A DNA stretch of 64,000 nt from Nymphalis io (lineage: Eukaryota; Arthropoda; Insecta; Lepidoptera; Nymphalidae): NCBI RefSeq assembly GCF_905147045.1, contig NC_065916.1:7108468-7172467 (forward strand). The letters run 5' to 3'. The translations under genes were made by a program, and so were the position numbers. Under the pieces are notes generated by a model. It was not told the origin of the DNA and searched no databases. It worked only from the letters and a program-made list of their open reading frames with translations. Below are positions 35,838-47,095 of the stretch, piece after piece. Position 1 is the stretch's first letter. Every line of letters begins with the position of its first letter.

Positions 35838-35877
35838 GTCAATGTCGCATATCACTTTCTGACATGTCACGACCGTT
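35838..35877 (+). repeat. single arm of the 3786-3985 MITE family
   Basis: GGTCAATGTCGCATATCACT, TTCTGACATGTCACGACCGT nearly match 3949-3985. No opposite arm was found nearby. Confidence 0.55.
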
Positions 35878-36332
35878 TTTTCTTACATAATAGCCATGCA
35901 TGCTCGCCAGTGTAACAAACTGATGTAACAATTTGCGTGCGTAATATTCACCATCCTTTTCGTTACCACGCGAATGCTCTTAGTTCGTACCATTGCATAT
36001 TGTGTACAATACACTATAATATTGATTTTAGATATATTTTTATGAACAAAAAAAAATTGAATGAATAACACGTTAATCTGGATTTTTACTATGGGATTAA
36101 TTTATTAAAAATATTTTATTTAGATACACATTTTAATCACCATTTTACAATATTACATTTTAAAGTAAAGCAATAATTAGCTATAAAAAAAACTTTTTTT
36201 TTGAGCAGACGTACATCCTACCTTCGCTTATAATTACACTTATTCTCATATGTCAATCTGACATATCGCTAAGCATGAACTTATCGTTTGTTATATATTC
36301 CGTAGTGAAGCACCAGCTTTGACGTTAAAAAT

Positions 36333-36533
36333 ATTCCAACAAGAGGAGTGAAGACCAGATCTATGATATTTACTATGGATTCGTGAAAAATTGCGTTTTG
36401 CAAAAAATTAAAGTGGATATGAGTTAAGTGGAATAGTATTGTGTTATAAATACAGATAAATTAATCAAGAACTTAGCGATTCGCATGGAATATTTAAATA
36501 TAATTTGTTTGTCTTTACTCCTTTGACTGGAAT
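36333..36533. repeat. MITE, copy 2
   Basis: Left ATTCCAACAAGAGGAGTGAA; right end read inward ATTCCAGTCAAAGGAGTAAA. Shares the internal blocks of 33781-34060 but is about 80 bp shorter. Confidence 0.7.
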
Positions 36534-36832
36534 GCATTATATATGTATACATACTCGTAAGCTGATCAACTGCCTTTTGTGTTCGCATTATCTAGTTTAA
36601 ATATAAAAGTACATTTTTTTATATAAGATTAGTTATTAACTTATTAATCATCTGTGAACGATTGAATCTAAATTTACAGTATTAAAAATTGTAATGCAAT
36701 TGGCGAATATTGAACAAATTGTGATATGCCAAACATATTATTTATGATACGAATGAATGAATAAATAATTTAAAAGCATATATGAGTTTTTATTTTCTTT
36801 TTAAACATTTAACATAAAAAATTCTCTTTATA

Positions 36833-36960
36833 GAGGTTGCCTGGAAGAGATCACTGTAAGTGATAAGGCCGCCTTTGCATATTATATGTACTACTTGTTA
36901 TTATATGTTATTAAATGTTTGTAAATTGTGTGCAAGAAAGGATTAATAAATAAAATAAAA
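36833..36960 (+). repeat. LINE 3'-end fragment (RTE-like), second copy
   Basis: Same blocks as 18158-18275, with an insertion of TATTAAATG-like sequence before the tail and a TTAATAAATAAAATAAAA tail. Confidence 0.65.
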
Positions 36961-37094
36961 AATAAATATATTTTTCCGAAAGAATTTTGACAACGTACAA
37001 TTATTTTTATTAGAAAGCGGACAAATGTGTAATTGGTCGATATTGGCGATTGAAGAAACATTCACAATTCCTCATCTCACCAATGAAACACCAG

Positions 37095-37430
37095 CCTTTT
37101 TTACGCTTGAAAAACGCATTACGCATTTCTCCCACGGGAACAGTGGGCGGGTATGTGGGGCTCGCCGGTGTCCAAGGCGTCGAGTGCGCCCCGAACATCG
37201 GAATACCCACTAAAAAACCAGCGGTACCCTTTCCGTCTTAACGAAGAGCGCCACGGGATCGCTTGTGCATACTACCGTGACGCTCTGACGATACAATAAC
37301 AACCTTGGGAACTAAGATTTTATGTCCCTTGTGCATGTAGTTAGACTGGCTTATTGCTGTTGGATGATAGAATATCTGATGAGTGGGTGGTACCCAGATG
37401 GGCTTGCATAAAGCCCTACCACAAAGTAAA
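37095..37430 (+). repeat. family C repeat joined to a family A tail
   Basis: 37095-37285 is family C (GGGGCTCGCCGGTGTCCAAG, CCCACTAAAAAACCAGCGGT). From 37295 the sequence becomes family A (ACAACCTTGGGAACTAAGAT, AGAATATCTGATGAGTGGGT, GCCCTACCACAAAGTAA). Family C lies where the first half of family A is expected, so it probably inserted into A. Confidence 0.7.
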
Positions 37431-38865
37431 GTATTTTAAGGTACTGTAGGTAAGGTAATGTAGTGCAGTCACGTTCACTGCTTGGAGAAAAATTCAGCGA
37501 CTGTCTCATAAAACAGCTTTACTTCGGATTTTGTGGAATTGAAGATTTTTGGATAAAGTTGAAAGTGGGAATTGTACATTTTATTATATTATGTAACTGC
37601 CATCTATTGAACAATCTTTTAAATTATCGTACTGGCATCTAGTGTTCAATAGTCAAACTAATTTAACAAAAAATGTATGTATATTGTGTTAAATTAAAAT
37701 AAATTGTTTTCATTTTATTTCCGCATAGCTTAAATTGAATTTTGACAAAATTGAGGTAATTTGTAATATTAATTTTACATATTGCCAACATATTACCTTT
37801 GTGCTTACAATATTGGTATGAAATCGTTTTCCTATCCAATAATAGATGTCGCTGCCATATTTTATTGAATTTCATCAAAATAAAAATTGTTCCTTCAAGG
37901 TTAATTAATACGATACTTATATAATTAGATACACTAATAAAATATTTTTGTATGTGTTATCTAATATTACGTCTTAAGATAATTATAAAATAGAACAAAT
38001 AAAATTTGCTTCTCATGTTTTTAATAAAAAATACTAGGATTTGCAACTGCGTAGTGCCACTTGATAGTTTACCGTTAGCGTGCTAGATGGCGCAAATAAG
38101 ATTAAATTTTACATATTTATTTTTTGCTAAATTTAAAAGTTAATCTGTATGTATAAAATATAAAAGTTGATAAAACAGTATAGAAAATTTGGTATTTATA
38201 AAATATTATAACTGCGTAGTTTTAGGTTTACACGTTAGATGGCGGAAATTACTAAGGAATGTATGCCATTTCTAAGGACTTCAATGAATCACATTTGGTA
38301 ATGCCAAATGTTTAAACCTTATTTATTTTTATTAATATTTTATTAAAAACAATAGGGCCATTCATGTGTATTATTAAAGCTGAATAGAAAGAGTACATTA
38401 GTATTTCTTATAATAAGCTAATTATGAAAATATTATATGGTTTTTCGGTATTAAAAAATAACATTAGATGAAATATGCGGCAAAAGTAGTTGAGTTGATA
38501 GCAAAATAAAATTAACAGTTTATAAAAGATTTTATTAAGAAATTATTGCTGTTCATAGTAGAAAAAAAATACAGACAACAAATATTTACATATATTATAC
38601 ATTTTAATAAGCCATTGTAATTTTTTATCGAATTTTTGTTTAATGAGCTTTTATATAAAAACGTAAATGATTATTTAAGAGGTGGACGTTGTAGCAGTAA
38701 AATAAAGCTTCTTATTGTAGAACAGTAGAAACCTTGGAATATCGTGGAATGATTTATTAAAAAACGGAACGTGTATATATAAAAAAGTGAAGTAAAAATT
38801 AACCAATCAGGATACAAGAAAAAATATAAATTGTAAAAATGTAAAAATAATATCAAATGCGCGCG
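37431..38865. other. AT-rich DNA with a short recurring motif
   Basis: No gene. Variants of a CTAGATGGCGCAAAT / TTAGATGGCGGAAAT motif recur at 37600-37650, 38080-38100 and 38235-38250, possibly decayed copies of one small repeat. Confidence 0.4.
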
Positions 38866-39262
38866 TCTACATTAAAAGTAAGGATTATGATTGTCGCGTA
38901 AAAACCCGTTTGCGTCTTACTCCCGCGCTTAATTCGATACTATCGACGATGCGCTGCTGATTCTACAACTACTCGTTTTATCGCGGCGTCGCGTTCAATC
39001 AGTTCGAGCAGTGTATATGTATTATCTATGCCCTGCGGGCTACAACCGAGTACGGAGTACGACCATACACCAGATTAGTTTTAGTTAGTATATTTGTGAC
39101 TTTTGTGGCTTTGAAGTGCACGGTATAGTGTTTTAATTCCATTGAATATCTTAACAAACGATCTTCTATCATCTCATACTGATGTGTTTTATTGTACGTT
39201 CAGTTGAGCTTTTTAGTTCCTTCGAAGCTTAAATCGAAGCGAAGCAATTTTTCAAATCTAAG
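38866..39262 (+). promoter_or_regulatory. candidate promoter and 5'UTR exon of an unseen gene
   Basis: A GC-richer island in AT-rich surroundings: GCGCGCGTCTACATT, TTACTCCCGCGCTTAATTCG and TTTATCGCGGCGTCGCGTTC. TCAGTT at 38999-39004 matches the arthropod initiator. A short upstream-type ORF (17 codons) starts at 39029, and a possible donor (CTAAGTATG) lies near 39260. No protein-coding exon was found downstream before the transposon block, so this may be a spliced 5' exon. No TATA box is evident. Confidence 0.35.
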
Positions 39263-40860
39263 TATGAAGTAAATACAGGTATTTAATACCTATAAAGTGG
39301 TTTTCTGAGCCTATACTCAGTATATTACTATTAATATTATATATAACTAAATAATATATATAACTATTCGCTAATTTTAAATTTAAATTAAATTTTAATT
39401 TTATCATTATCTCGATCGTTTGCCGAGCTTGTTGGATAGCAGTTGCAGGACAGTCGTCAATACCTTGTTCCAAAAAAGCAGCATTTAATGACAGACTTAA
39501 GAAAAGACTTAAGTTCAGTTTATAATATAACATTTATTAATTTGAGGACTGGCCTGTAGATGTAGCTTTGGACTGTATATAATCCTCAAAATAGACTATA
39601 TATTTGGCTAATGTAAAAACGATCCGATAATCTTAATAGATGATGATTTTATTATCTATTGAATAGAAGTATTGATGATTTAAAATTGTTTACATTTTTA
39701 TGGATTAAATCAAACTAGGTATTATAGGCCAAATTATATTAATAGCAAGTGTAGCAGAATGTTCTTTATATTATTAAAATTAATAATGAAATTAATGATG
39801 TCTCACTTCTTTTACAGTTTAATTAGCTCTGTTTTCATTTTGGAGAAACAAAACAAAAGAATAATGTTTTGTTTTTTTTTAAGAATACCTTTAACCTTTA
39901 AAAAATAAAAAAGGTTTTATTCATCATGGGTTTTGTCCTTTTGCTTGCAAGCAAAATATGTCAAACTAGTTAAAAATTAGTAATTGTCTGTGAAAATATC
40001 TTTTATCAGACTTGATAGCAAGCCAGGAGGCTATATAGTCATATATAAGACTGTGCCGATTAACCTTACAGTAATTAATATGTATATTGAGTATAAAAAT
40101 ATAAACAACACTAATAATAATGATAATAATACAAATAGATAGTTTTTTTATTAATGCTTCACCTGAAATTCATATAAATTAAGATACTTAATCATCCTCT
40201 CTAATCTACTTCCTTAATCTTATTCTTTTTTATATTTACACAGGAACAAAAACAAACATCATTGGACATTCAGTATGAATATGTGCTTTAAGAGGGAGAA
40301 TGAGAATGGAATGGGAGAAATATGGGAAGAAGCTCCGTCGAGGCCAAAGAACACAAGAAGTTAACGTGAAAAAATTCTAGCTTGTCTATGACAGAACAGA
40401 TAAGTATACAAATTGATTTTCAGAAAAGCATGCAAGTCAAAGCACAACAAATAAGGATGAAATGCAAATGACAGTTGAACATTGAAATGTTTATTTATTT
40501 ATATAAAATTATGAACTTTTTAAGCAAGCTTACATTTCTAAATGAGGTATACGGCATGCTCATTAAAATAATATCAATACAATCAGCTCTTCATATAATA
40601 ATATTGAATCAAATTAAAATTACCAAATTATGGTAAATAATAAATTCAAATCATCTAACAATAATGATTAATAATAAATAATGATGGATAAATAATCTGT
40701 GCAAGGAATTAAAAATAGGCACCAATATTTTGACTCAGAATCTATTTGTTTATTGTGATACTTTTGGTTATTCGTTTGTTTTTAAGAAAGTATTGCTTTT
40801 CTTATCTTGGTGTATTTTTCAAGCAATTTATATCACATTTACATCATATTGCAACGATGC
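39263..40860. other. AT-rich DNA, nothing recognised
   Basis: No supported coding region or known repeat. It could be intronic if the island at 38.9 kb is a 5' exon. Confidence 0.4.
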
Positions 40861-40869
40861 AATAATTTA

Positions 40870-41640
40870 TTGATCAAGAAATATTGTTTCTTTCGTAATC
40901 AGAAAATCTGTTATAACATTCTTTAACTGTATGATACCATTTACTCAGCGAATTGAGATATTTCTTTCCTAAATGCACCTGCCGATGAGAATCTTTACTT
41001 TTTTTATGTTAGAACTCGGATCGTATTGGCAATTTCTTCTTCAATTTAAATGTTTTTAATAATAAAGCTCTTTTAATAATATAGAAGGTGTAATTCCACC
41101 TGGTTACGATGTCTATTATCTTTTTTTTTTGGGAAGGATGTACTATTATTTATATGGTATCTTAAAAGTTTTTCAACAGCAGTGTTACTCCATCTAAAAC
41201 GACTTGCGATAGCTCTCAATTTACTCAGAAAACATTCCACATCCGGAACCATCAGTCTGTTTTTGGTTATCAGATTAATTGTGTGTGCAAAACATCCGCT
41301 TTTTTTTTAATTGAAGGTCTTTTATGCAGATTTGGACATTGGGAGGTTTTTATTCCAGGTTCCAGTCGTTTATGATTTCAACTGCTCAAATTAACTGCTG
41401 TATGTGGGCCGGACAAAATTTGACATTGCTGGAGAGCAGTATGTAAATTAAATTTATTATCAATATAATGTGCAGTTATTGCTAAATATAGGGCTTGTGC
41501 TCGAGATGTCCAACAGTCATGTCAACATTGTGAGACAAGCGGATTCGACATTACTAAGTTCTTCTCTGATTTGTTTTGCCGGGTGTGGTATTCAGCGTCA
41601 AACAAAATATTTAATACGTGCTTTCGACTAGGGAGTTGGT
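40870..41640 (-). pseudogene. hAT-type transposase relic (ZBED-like)
   Basis: Minus-strand pieces in different frames follow hAT order from high to low coordinates: CWTSRAQALYLAITAHYIDN (about 41515), AHTINLITKNRLMVPDVEC (about 41290), SRFRWSNTAVEKLL (about 41190) and VTRWNYTFYIIKRALLLK (about 41080). These match the DxWTS, CxAH and DVxTRWNS regions of hAT transposases in outline. There are many stops and frameshifts. The N-terminal BED finger and C-terminal dimerisation region were not found. Confidence 0.7.
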
Positions 41641-42120
41641 ACGTGAAATTAAATTTCGTTACAAACTTTTGTGTTTATATACATTTTATTCTCAAAAAAT
41701 TCATGTCACTTACATGAGATTACACATATATAGTAATATAACATTCATATTCGGCTTTAGTAGTTACCTATTTAACGGATAGGTTCTTCTTTTTTTTTTT
41801 TTTGTTTTTTTTGTTTTTTTTTTTAAATGAATGCTCTCTTATATGTTCAGCCAATTTGGTCTTAAATACATTAAATGAGTACATTTTTTATGTGTGCAGG
41901 TATTTTATTGTAAATGTGCTCCTTTATATGTAAGGGTTCTTAATGCAAAAACGTCCTAGTAGTATTACGTCCTAGTTTTCGGTAAGAGAAGAAAGCTAGC
42001 TCGTTGGGTGTTACGATTACATGGTTCTTTTGTTTTGGTAAAACTTATATTTATGTGGATGGTTTTGTTGAGAGTTTTTCTTATTAAGATACATTCGTCG
42101 TTGTGACCCAGTCGCTGTTT
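41641..42120. other. AT-rich spacer with a T-rich tract
   Basis: A T-rich tract at 41789-41825 could be the A tail of a minus-strand retroposon. Nothing else recognised. Confidence 0.35.
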
Positions 42121-42159
42121 GTCCTGAATGGTTTTCCAATGTTTACGGGTGTTGTCGTC

Positions 42160-42525
42160 CTACCGTGTCTTCAGATCGTCGTCGTCCTCTTCACCGATGC
42201 CCGCATCGGAGCAGATGGTCGGCGACAGTAGGAGCTCACGAGGTAAAGGACGCCCCTCAGGTGGTCTGGCATGAAGCGGTGCTATACCGTGGAGGTGTAC
42301 GCTCGCACTGCTATCCGCCTTTGCGAATAGCGAGCGAGCGAGCTTGCGGACGAATTCCTCCACGGTGGGCGTCCTGGTGTCTCGGTGGATGACATCATTC
42401 CTGACGTACCTCGGAGCTCCTACAACCATACGCAGGCATCGATTTTGTTGGATCTGAATCCTCCGCTTCTGGTACGCTGAGCAGAGTGCGTACCAGGCGG
42501 GGCCCGCATACGTCCGCTCGCATAT
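42160..42525 (-). pseudogene. LINE (Jockey-type) RT C-terminal fragment
   Basis: The minus frame reads ERTYAGPAWYALCSAYQKRR, QIQQNRCLRMVVGAPRYVRN, then RDTRTPTVEEFVRKLA and a proline-rich end before a stop. This is the end of ORF2 in insect Jockey-type non-LTR elements. It is about 120 residues, truncated at the 5' side. It is not the same family as the LINE at 56186-61311, whose corresponding segment reads RNIDLHRDFKVDS. Confidence 0.75.
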
Positions 42526-42766
42526 ATATATTTGTATATATTTTTTAAAATTTCATAGGCGATAGGTAATCCCCGGTAACTAGGACTAGTACATCGTAAT
42601 AAATGTTGAAGAGCGCTTTTTGAACCCGTAAAATTACAGTATAATTTAAATTAATGCAACAAATATATGACAAAGCTTCTGTAATAGCAATCAGCTCAGC
42701 ATGCATAATAGAAATATTACAATTTATTTTAAGTTTCAGAGAACTTTTATTCCCCAAACTTCAATG

Positions 42767-42826
42767 GGTATAGTATACTATACCCAACAACAAGTTTATA
42801 CCTTCAGTGAGTATAGTATACTATAT
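42767..42826. repeat. paired 14-16 bp palindromes
   Basis: GGGTATAGTATACTATACCC and GTATAGTATACTATAT, about 25 bases apart, flank the truncated end of the mariner relic at 42835. Confidence 0.6.
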
Positions 42827-43676
42827 GAGGTGGGTTGACCATAGAAGGCGAATCTAACGAGTAAACACTTTTTATTCGTTTCTGGATAAATGAAGGAAAC
42901 AAATTATCAAGTAATAATTTTTTTTTCGCGGGTGCTCCTCCGTCGTGTTGATAAAACAAGTTTCGGTGATTACTCAGTGGTACATCATCGAGCATGTCGT
43001 TTACCACACTATTTAAAATGTCTAAGTATGACACACCATTGCGTCTTCCTTCGATGAAATACGGCCCTAACAAACAGTTATTTGAAACACCAGCCTACAC
43101 GTTAACACTAAACCTGTGATGATAAGCGTCCTGTCGCGTAACGTATGGATGGGAATGACTCCACCAATGTTCATTGTGTAAGTTAAAAACACCAAGCTTA
43201 ATAAACGTAGCCTCGCCCGTAAACAATATGTTATTGTCATTGTTTTGCAAAAACCATCGACAAAAAATTATTCGTGGCTCGTAATCGTTGGCACTGAGTT
43301 CTTGAACATGTCGAAAATGATACGGGTGTAGCCCTTCTTTGTTAAGTAGATTCCACACAGTCCACTGAGATACACCAAATCTTCTAGCAGTATTTCGAGT
43401 ACTCGCTTCTGGGTTGTTCTCGAAATACTCGAGAATGTCTTCTTGTAGGGAGACAGGGTATGCCGCTCCACCTCGTCCTTGGGCATGTGTTGGAATACGG
43501 AACTGTCCGAAGTCTCGTAGTCTTTGATTAGCGTTTATGATTACGGTGGCAGTAGGTACTCGGCGATTGGGGAACATCTCCCGGTACTAATTGATAGCAC
43601 CCGGTAAGCTATCATTCGTACGCGCATAAGCACGACCAATGTCCAAGTACTCTGCATTTGTGTATTGATGAGCCAT
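42806..43676 (-). pseudogene. Tc1/mariner-superfamily transposase relic (DUF4817 type)
   Basis: Start MAHQYTNAEYLDIGRAYART at 43676. The frame runs to about 42835 with two in-frame TAG stops, both at expected Trp codons: INxYREMF, and FSVNVxAGV at 43095-43097. Visible: a helix-turn-helix (ARRFGVSQWTVWNLLNKEGL), the first catalytic region (LFTGEATF, where a D is expected before EA, so changed) and YQHDGGAP (second D). The third acidic residue is lost by truncation. Clearly dead. Confidence 0.8.
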
Positions 43677-43795
43677 ACCTAATTAATAATGACGGGTCAC
43701 TCGCACACAACAGATTACCTATACGCGTAAGATCGATCGCTAGGCGCGCGCACGGGAAGACTAATTAGCCACGAGGCGGGGGTTGCGGGTGGCAA

Positions 43796-44119
43796 ACGAT
43801 TTTAAATTGTTCATTTATATATTTCCACATTTCCTTAAAGGTATGTTGTGTATACAATTTTGAACAGATGGCACACTTTTTTCATACTTAATTGTTTCTG
43901 TGCCTAAATGATTTTTTACCACCTTTTCAAATGAAATGGATTTTAAAATTGACATTATTTCATCCCAGAACTAGAAAGGCTTAGAATTATTTTTTAGACA
44001 TCCCTTGGGAATTTTTGCTGTGTCATGGTATGAGTGACCATTAAAAGAGACATATAATTTGTTAAAGACGAGTAGTAGATCGGCAGTGTCTTCACAGTCC
44101 GCGGGTAAGATTTTGCGTT
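43796..44119 (-). pseudogene. P-element/THAP9-like transposase relic, C-terminal part
   Basis: Minus frame: CEDTADLLLVFNKLYVSFNG, then PKGCLKNNSKPF, a stop, FWDEIMSILKSISF and PSVQNCIHNHTFKEMW. This follows the region after the GTP-binding insertion in P transposases. An acceptor-like TTGTTACAG precedes it. The piece stops abruptly at 43796, next to the mariner relic. Confidence 0.65.
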
Positions 44120-44726
44120 CTGTAACAAGGAAAGGTTATTTGAATTGCCAGCCAATCAAATTTTTTTTTAATCCTGCATTTCAATATTAAAAAAAGTACA
44201 GTTGGTAAAATTATCAGGTGGTAAAATTAATTTCTTTCACAGGTTGTGTGTAGCCAGTACGAGCAAATATACATAAGCATTAAACTTTTGACATTAAAAA
44301 TGTCAAGAGAATTAAGTTATCAAATACAGCACTGTATCTCTTAAAACAAAAATAATGAGGTCTTAAAATTCAAAGTGTATCAAGTGAACTACCTCATATT
44401 AAGTGTGAGCAACAAGTTAACATATGTACACCTACATTAAAAAATAAAAAAGTAGAAATAACTAAAAATAAAAACTTTATATATATTTTTATAATTTTTT
44501 TGTTTATAATGGCGTTTCAAAGTTTAAAATAAATATATTTTGCATACAGAATTTATTATGACAGATAAATTCTCTTATCTAAAGCGCTATTCAACGAATT
44601 CCACATGAAACTCATTATGGACTTTCAACCGACACTTTCTTTAAAAGATGTTACGTGATACAATAAAATTATAACATTGTACCCTAAGGTCTGAGCAAAA
44701 TGTTAAGATATTTCTTTCGAACTTAC

Positions 44727-44874
44727 TTGCTAGATATCTCATAACCGCACACTCGCTGACTAAAACTTGGGCTGCATATTTTACTTTCATTTTTGGAACC
44801 TTTTCCGGATCCACATCGTATTCAGTCAATTTATTTACAACACTCACTTCATCTTCTCCTCTATCTTCATTTAA
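44727..44874 (-). pseudogene. P-element-like transposase exon, piece downstream of the piggyBac insertion
   Basis: Continues the exon from 49084. It reads SVVNKLTEYDVDPEKVPKMK, VKYAAQVLVSECAVMRYLAS, ending at donor GTAAGT. KMKVKYAAQVLV matches the KMxVxLAxQ motif of P-type transposases. It is joined to the other half only when 44875-49083 is removed. Confidence 0.72.
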
Positions 44875-45004
44875 CCCTTAGTAGCCTGATTTACGCGAGT
44901 CTTCTTTGTTAAATATTACTGTATTTGCTTGAGGGTCTAGATGAAGGGAAAAATAGCTAAATAAATCACAATATTTATTTTACATATTTATTTAAAAAAA
45001 AACA

Positions 45005-45031
45005 GGTATCAATTTTGATACTTCAGGCATT
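45005..45031. repeat. piggyBac subterminal inverted repeat, left
   Basis: GGTATCAATTTTGATACTTC plus AGGCATT, inverted at 47069-47095 with one mismatch. The core GTATCAATnTTGATAC is itself palindromic, as expected for a protein-binding site. Confidence 0.8.
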
Positions 45032-45057
45032 ATGGCCATAAAGAAATCTTAAATGAC

Positions 45058-46938
45058 CTATGCATGAAATAATGCGAAACATCGATTGTTTTTATTATCG
45101 CATAACGATACTTTGCATTTTTTACAGAACCAGGAGGTAAGTTTCCTACAATTACTAAATTTACATTTATTCCTAGACTCCATAAATATTTTTTCATGGC
45201 CAATACAATCGGAACGCACGTCAGTTGGGGGTAGTACTTGTGCACCTGTCCGGGGTTTTTTAGAGGGTACTGTATTGTCTTGTTGACTGTTGGTACTGGG
45301 TCTGCCCCTTTTATTTTTTGAGTGACTTTGATATCTACATAAAGTATCGGCAAGCTCAGTTCTAAAATCTGCTAACTTCATAATATTCTTCTGAAGTTTT
45401 CCTTTCCTTGTGTTTACCTTTTTGTACAGTACCCAAGCATTGATGACAGTCATGTCTAACAAGTGGTAGAAGAGCCTCGTTGTCCACTTTCTCGACTTTA
45501 TGCGGATGCGATATCGACCAATGAAGCTATCCATCAAATCAACGCCGCCCATGTGTGCATTATATTCTTTTACAACCCGAGGACATGATATTTGAATATT
45601 GGCCTTTAGTTTTTTTTCGTAGCGGGTTATAGTATCCGCTGGTTCAGCGCCAACATACGTGGATAGTAATAATACCTGTTTGTTGTCTTTCCAACTTGTG
45701 GCCGACAATTCTAGGCCTTCGTGAGAGGCCACATTTTCGTGATATGTTCCTCTGGGTACGTTGGATTTCATAATCTCCCGTTTATCCGGCAACTTGCACG
45801 ACTTTCCAAGCCTGTTTCTCTGTACTGTTCCAAGACAATAAATACCTTCGTTGGTCAAGTAATGTACCAGAGGAATATTCGTATAAAAATTGTCAAAATA
45901 AATTATATGATTGACATGCCTTGGTACTGGTCGTAGCAATCGAATAACTGTATTCGACACAGCTCCGAGGTCTGGTTCGCCAGGTAAACGGTCCATGTCC
46001 TTAGCTCCCGAGTAAATCTCAAAACTGTAGGCATAACCAGACAGAGAGCATAACACGTATAATTTGAATCCCCACTTATGGGGCTTGTTGGGTAAATATT
46101 GTTTCATAAAATGTTTCATTTTTGTGGAACACATCTGCTCGTCTAGTGATAGACGATGCTCAAATGGTAAAGTAATAAATTTCTTGTTCAAATAGTCTAT
46201 CACTTGTCTTACTTTATGCAGTCGGTCGTGCTGGGGGTGATCAATGGGCAAATGTTTAGAGTCGTCATTCATGTGAAAAATTTCTCTAATTTTATCAAAT
46301 CTGTTGCGATTCATTGTTTGTACTATGGGTTCAAACTTTGTAATGTTTGACCAGTATGACCGGACACTAGGATAATGATATACACTAGTAAAAATAAGAA
46401 TTCCAATAAATTTACGTAATTCTAAGACAGTTACAGGTTCTGTAAAGTTGGGATTCTTTTGGAAGGCATATTTATTTGACTCGTCCACTAGAAATCTCAA
46501 AATGTCTTCACCGAAAAAATAAGAAAAAAACTGAAATGGAGTGTCTAAGTTCATAATTTCTTGTGAATACTCAGTATTTCCAGCAAACTGGAAAGCATTT
46601 TGGACTAAATCCATATTTTTTACTCTCCACACTAAGTTTCTAGAGTTGAAAGGTGCAGTTTGCAGGTTGTTCTGGCTGCTGGTTGTAGGAGTTGGGTTTC
46701 GTTCAACAGTCTCTAAATTATGTTGCATGTCGGTATCTACGTTTGCTGCAGGCGGATCTGCATACAAGTTTGGGTCAGTGGGAAAATTACCTACATCCTC
46801 TTCATCATCTAGCTCCATCAGACGATCTCTTTGGCTCGAATAATAGTCTATGTCATCTTCATTGTCGGTGGAATCGTCTTCCGAAATTTCACCATTTTCT
46901 AACCGCTTCAATATGTTCTCAATCTCTTCTGGCCGCAT
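45058..46938 (-). CDS. piggyBac-type transposase (DDE_Tnp_1_7)
   Basis: 626 residues from the Met in MRPEEIENILKRLENGE; the frame is open 15 codons further up, but this acidic start fits the family. It cuts and pastes DNA at TTAA. Visible: an acidic N-terminus (1-60), the catalytic aspartates in LSLDEQM (266), IYFDNFYT (349) and GGVDLMDSF (467), and a basic linker. The C-terminal cysteine-rich domain (CKFSNCRKLTSWFCKKCKVS LC..C..FH) binds the ends in this family. There is no stop or frameshift, so the enzyme may be functional. A Tc1 element lies between its upstream end and the ORF, which may affect expression. Confidence 0.93.
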   Translation of the reverse strand: MRPEEIENILKRLENGEISEDDSTDNEDDIDYYSSQRDRLMELDDEEDVGNFPTDPNLYADPPAANVDTDMQHNLETVERNPTPTTSSQNNLQTAPFNSRNLVWRVKNMDLVQNAFQFAGNTEYSQEIMNLDTPFQFFSYFFGEDILRFLVDESNKYAFQKNPNFTEPVTVLELRKFIGILIFTSVYHYPSVRSYWSNITKFEPIVQTMNRNRFDKIREIFHMNDDSKHLPIDHPQHDRLHKVRQVIDYLNKKFITLPFEHRLSLDEQMCSTKMKHFMKQYLPNKPHKWGFKLYVLCSLSGYAYSFEIYSGAKDMDRLPGEPDLGAVSNTVIRLLRPVPRHVNHIIYFDNFYTNIPLVHYLTNEGIYCLGTVQRNRLGKSCKLPDKREIMKSNVPRGTYHENVASHEGLELSATSWKDNKQVLLLSTYVGAEPADTITRYEKKLKANIQISCPRVVKEYNAHMGGVDLMDSFIGRYRIRIKSRKWTTRLFYHLLDMTVINAWVLYKKVNTRKGKLQKNIMKLADFRTELADTLCRYQSHSKNKRGRPSTNSQQDNTVPSKKPRTGAQVLPPTDVRSDCIGHEKIFMESRNKCKFSNCRKLTSWFCKKCKVSLCDNKNNRCFALFHA

Positions 46939-47068
46939 TTTGGATAAATTTCTATAATAAATAAAAACAAAAGTAATCCCCACACCAAGCTATGCAGAAA
47001 AAATATGAAACGAAAGTTCAAAAAGTTTTATAGCTAAAGAGTTAGTAGGTAGGTTTTATGTAGGGCGG

Positions 47069-47095
47069 AATGCCTGAAGTATCAATATTGATACC
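47069..47095. repeat. piggyBac subterminal inverted repeat, right
   Basis: AATGCCTGAAGTATCAATAT plus TGATACC, partner of 45005-45031. Confidence 0.8.

Noticed and set aside
42165..42392. Plus-strand ORF of 75 residues
   Set aside because: Shadow of the minus-strand LINE RT fragment, which has the recognisable protein sequence.
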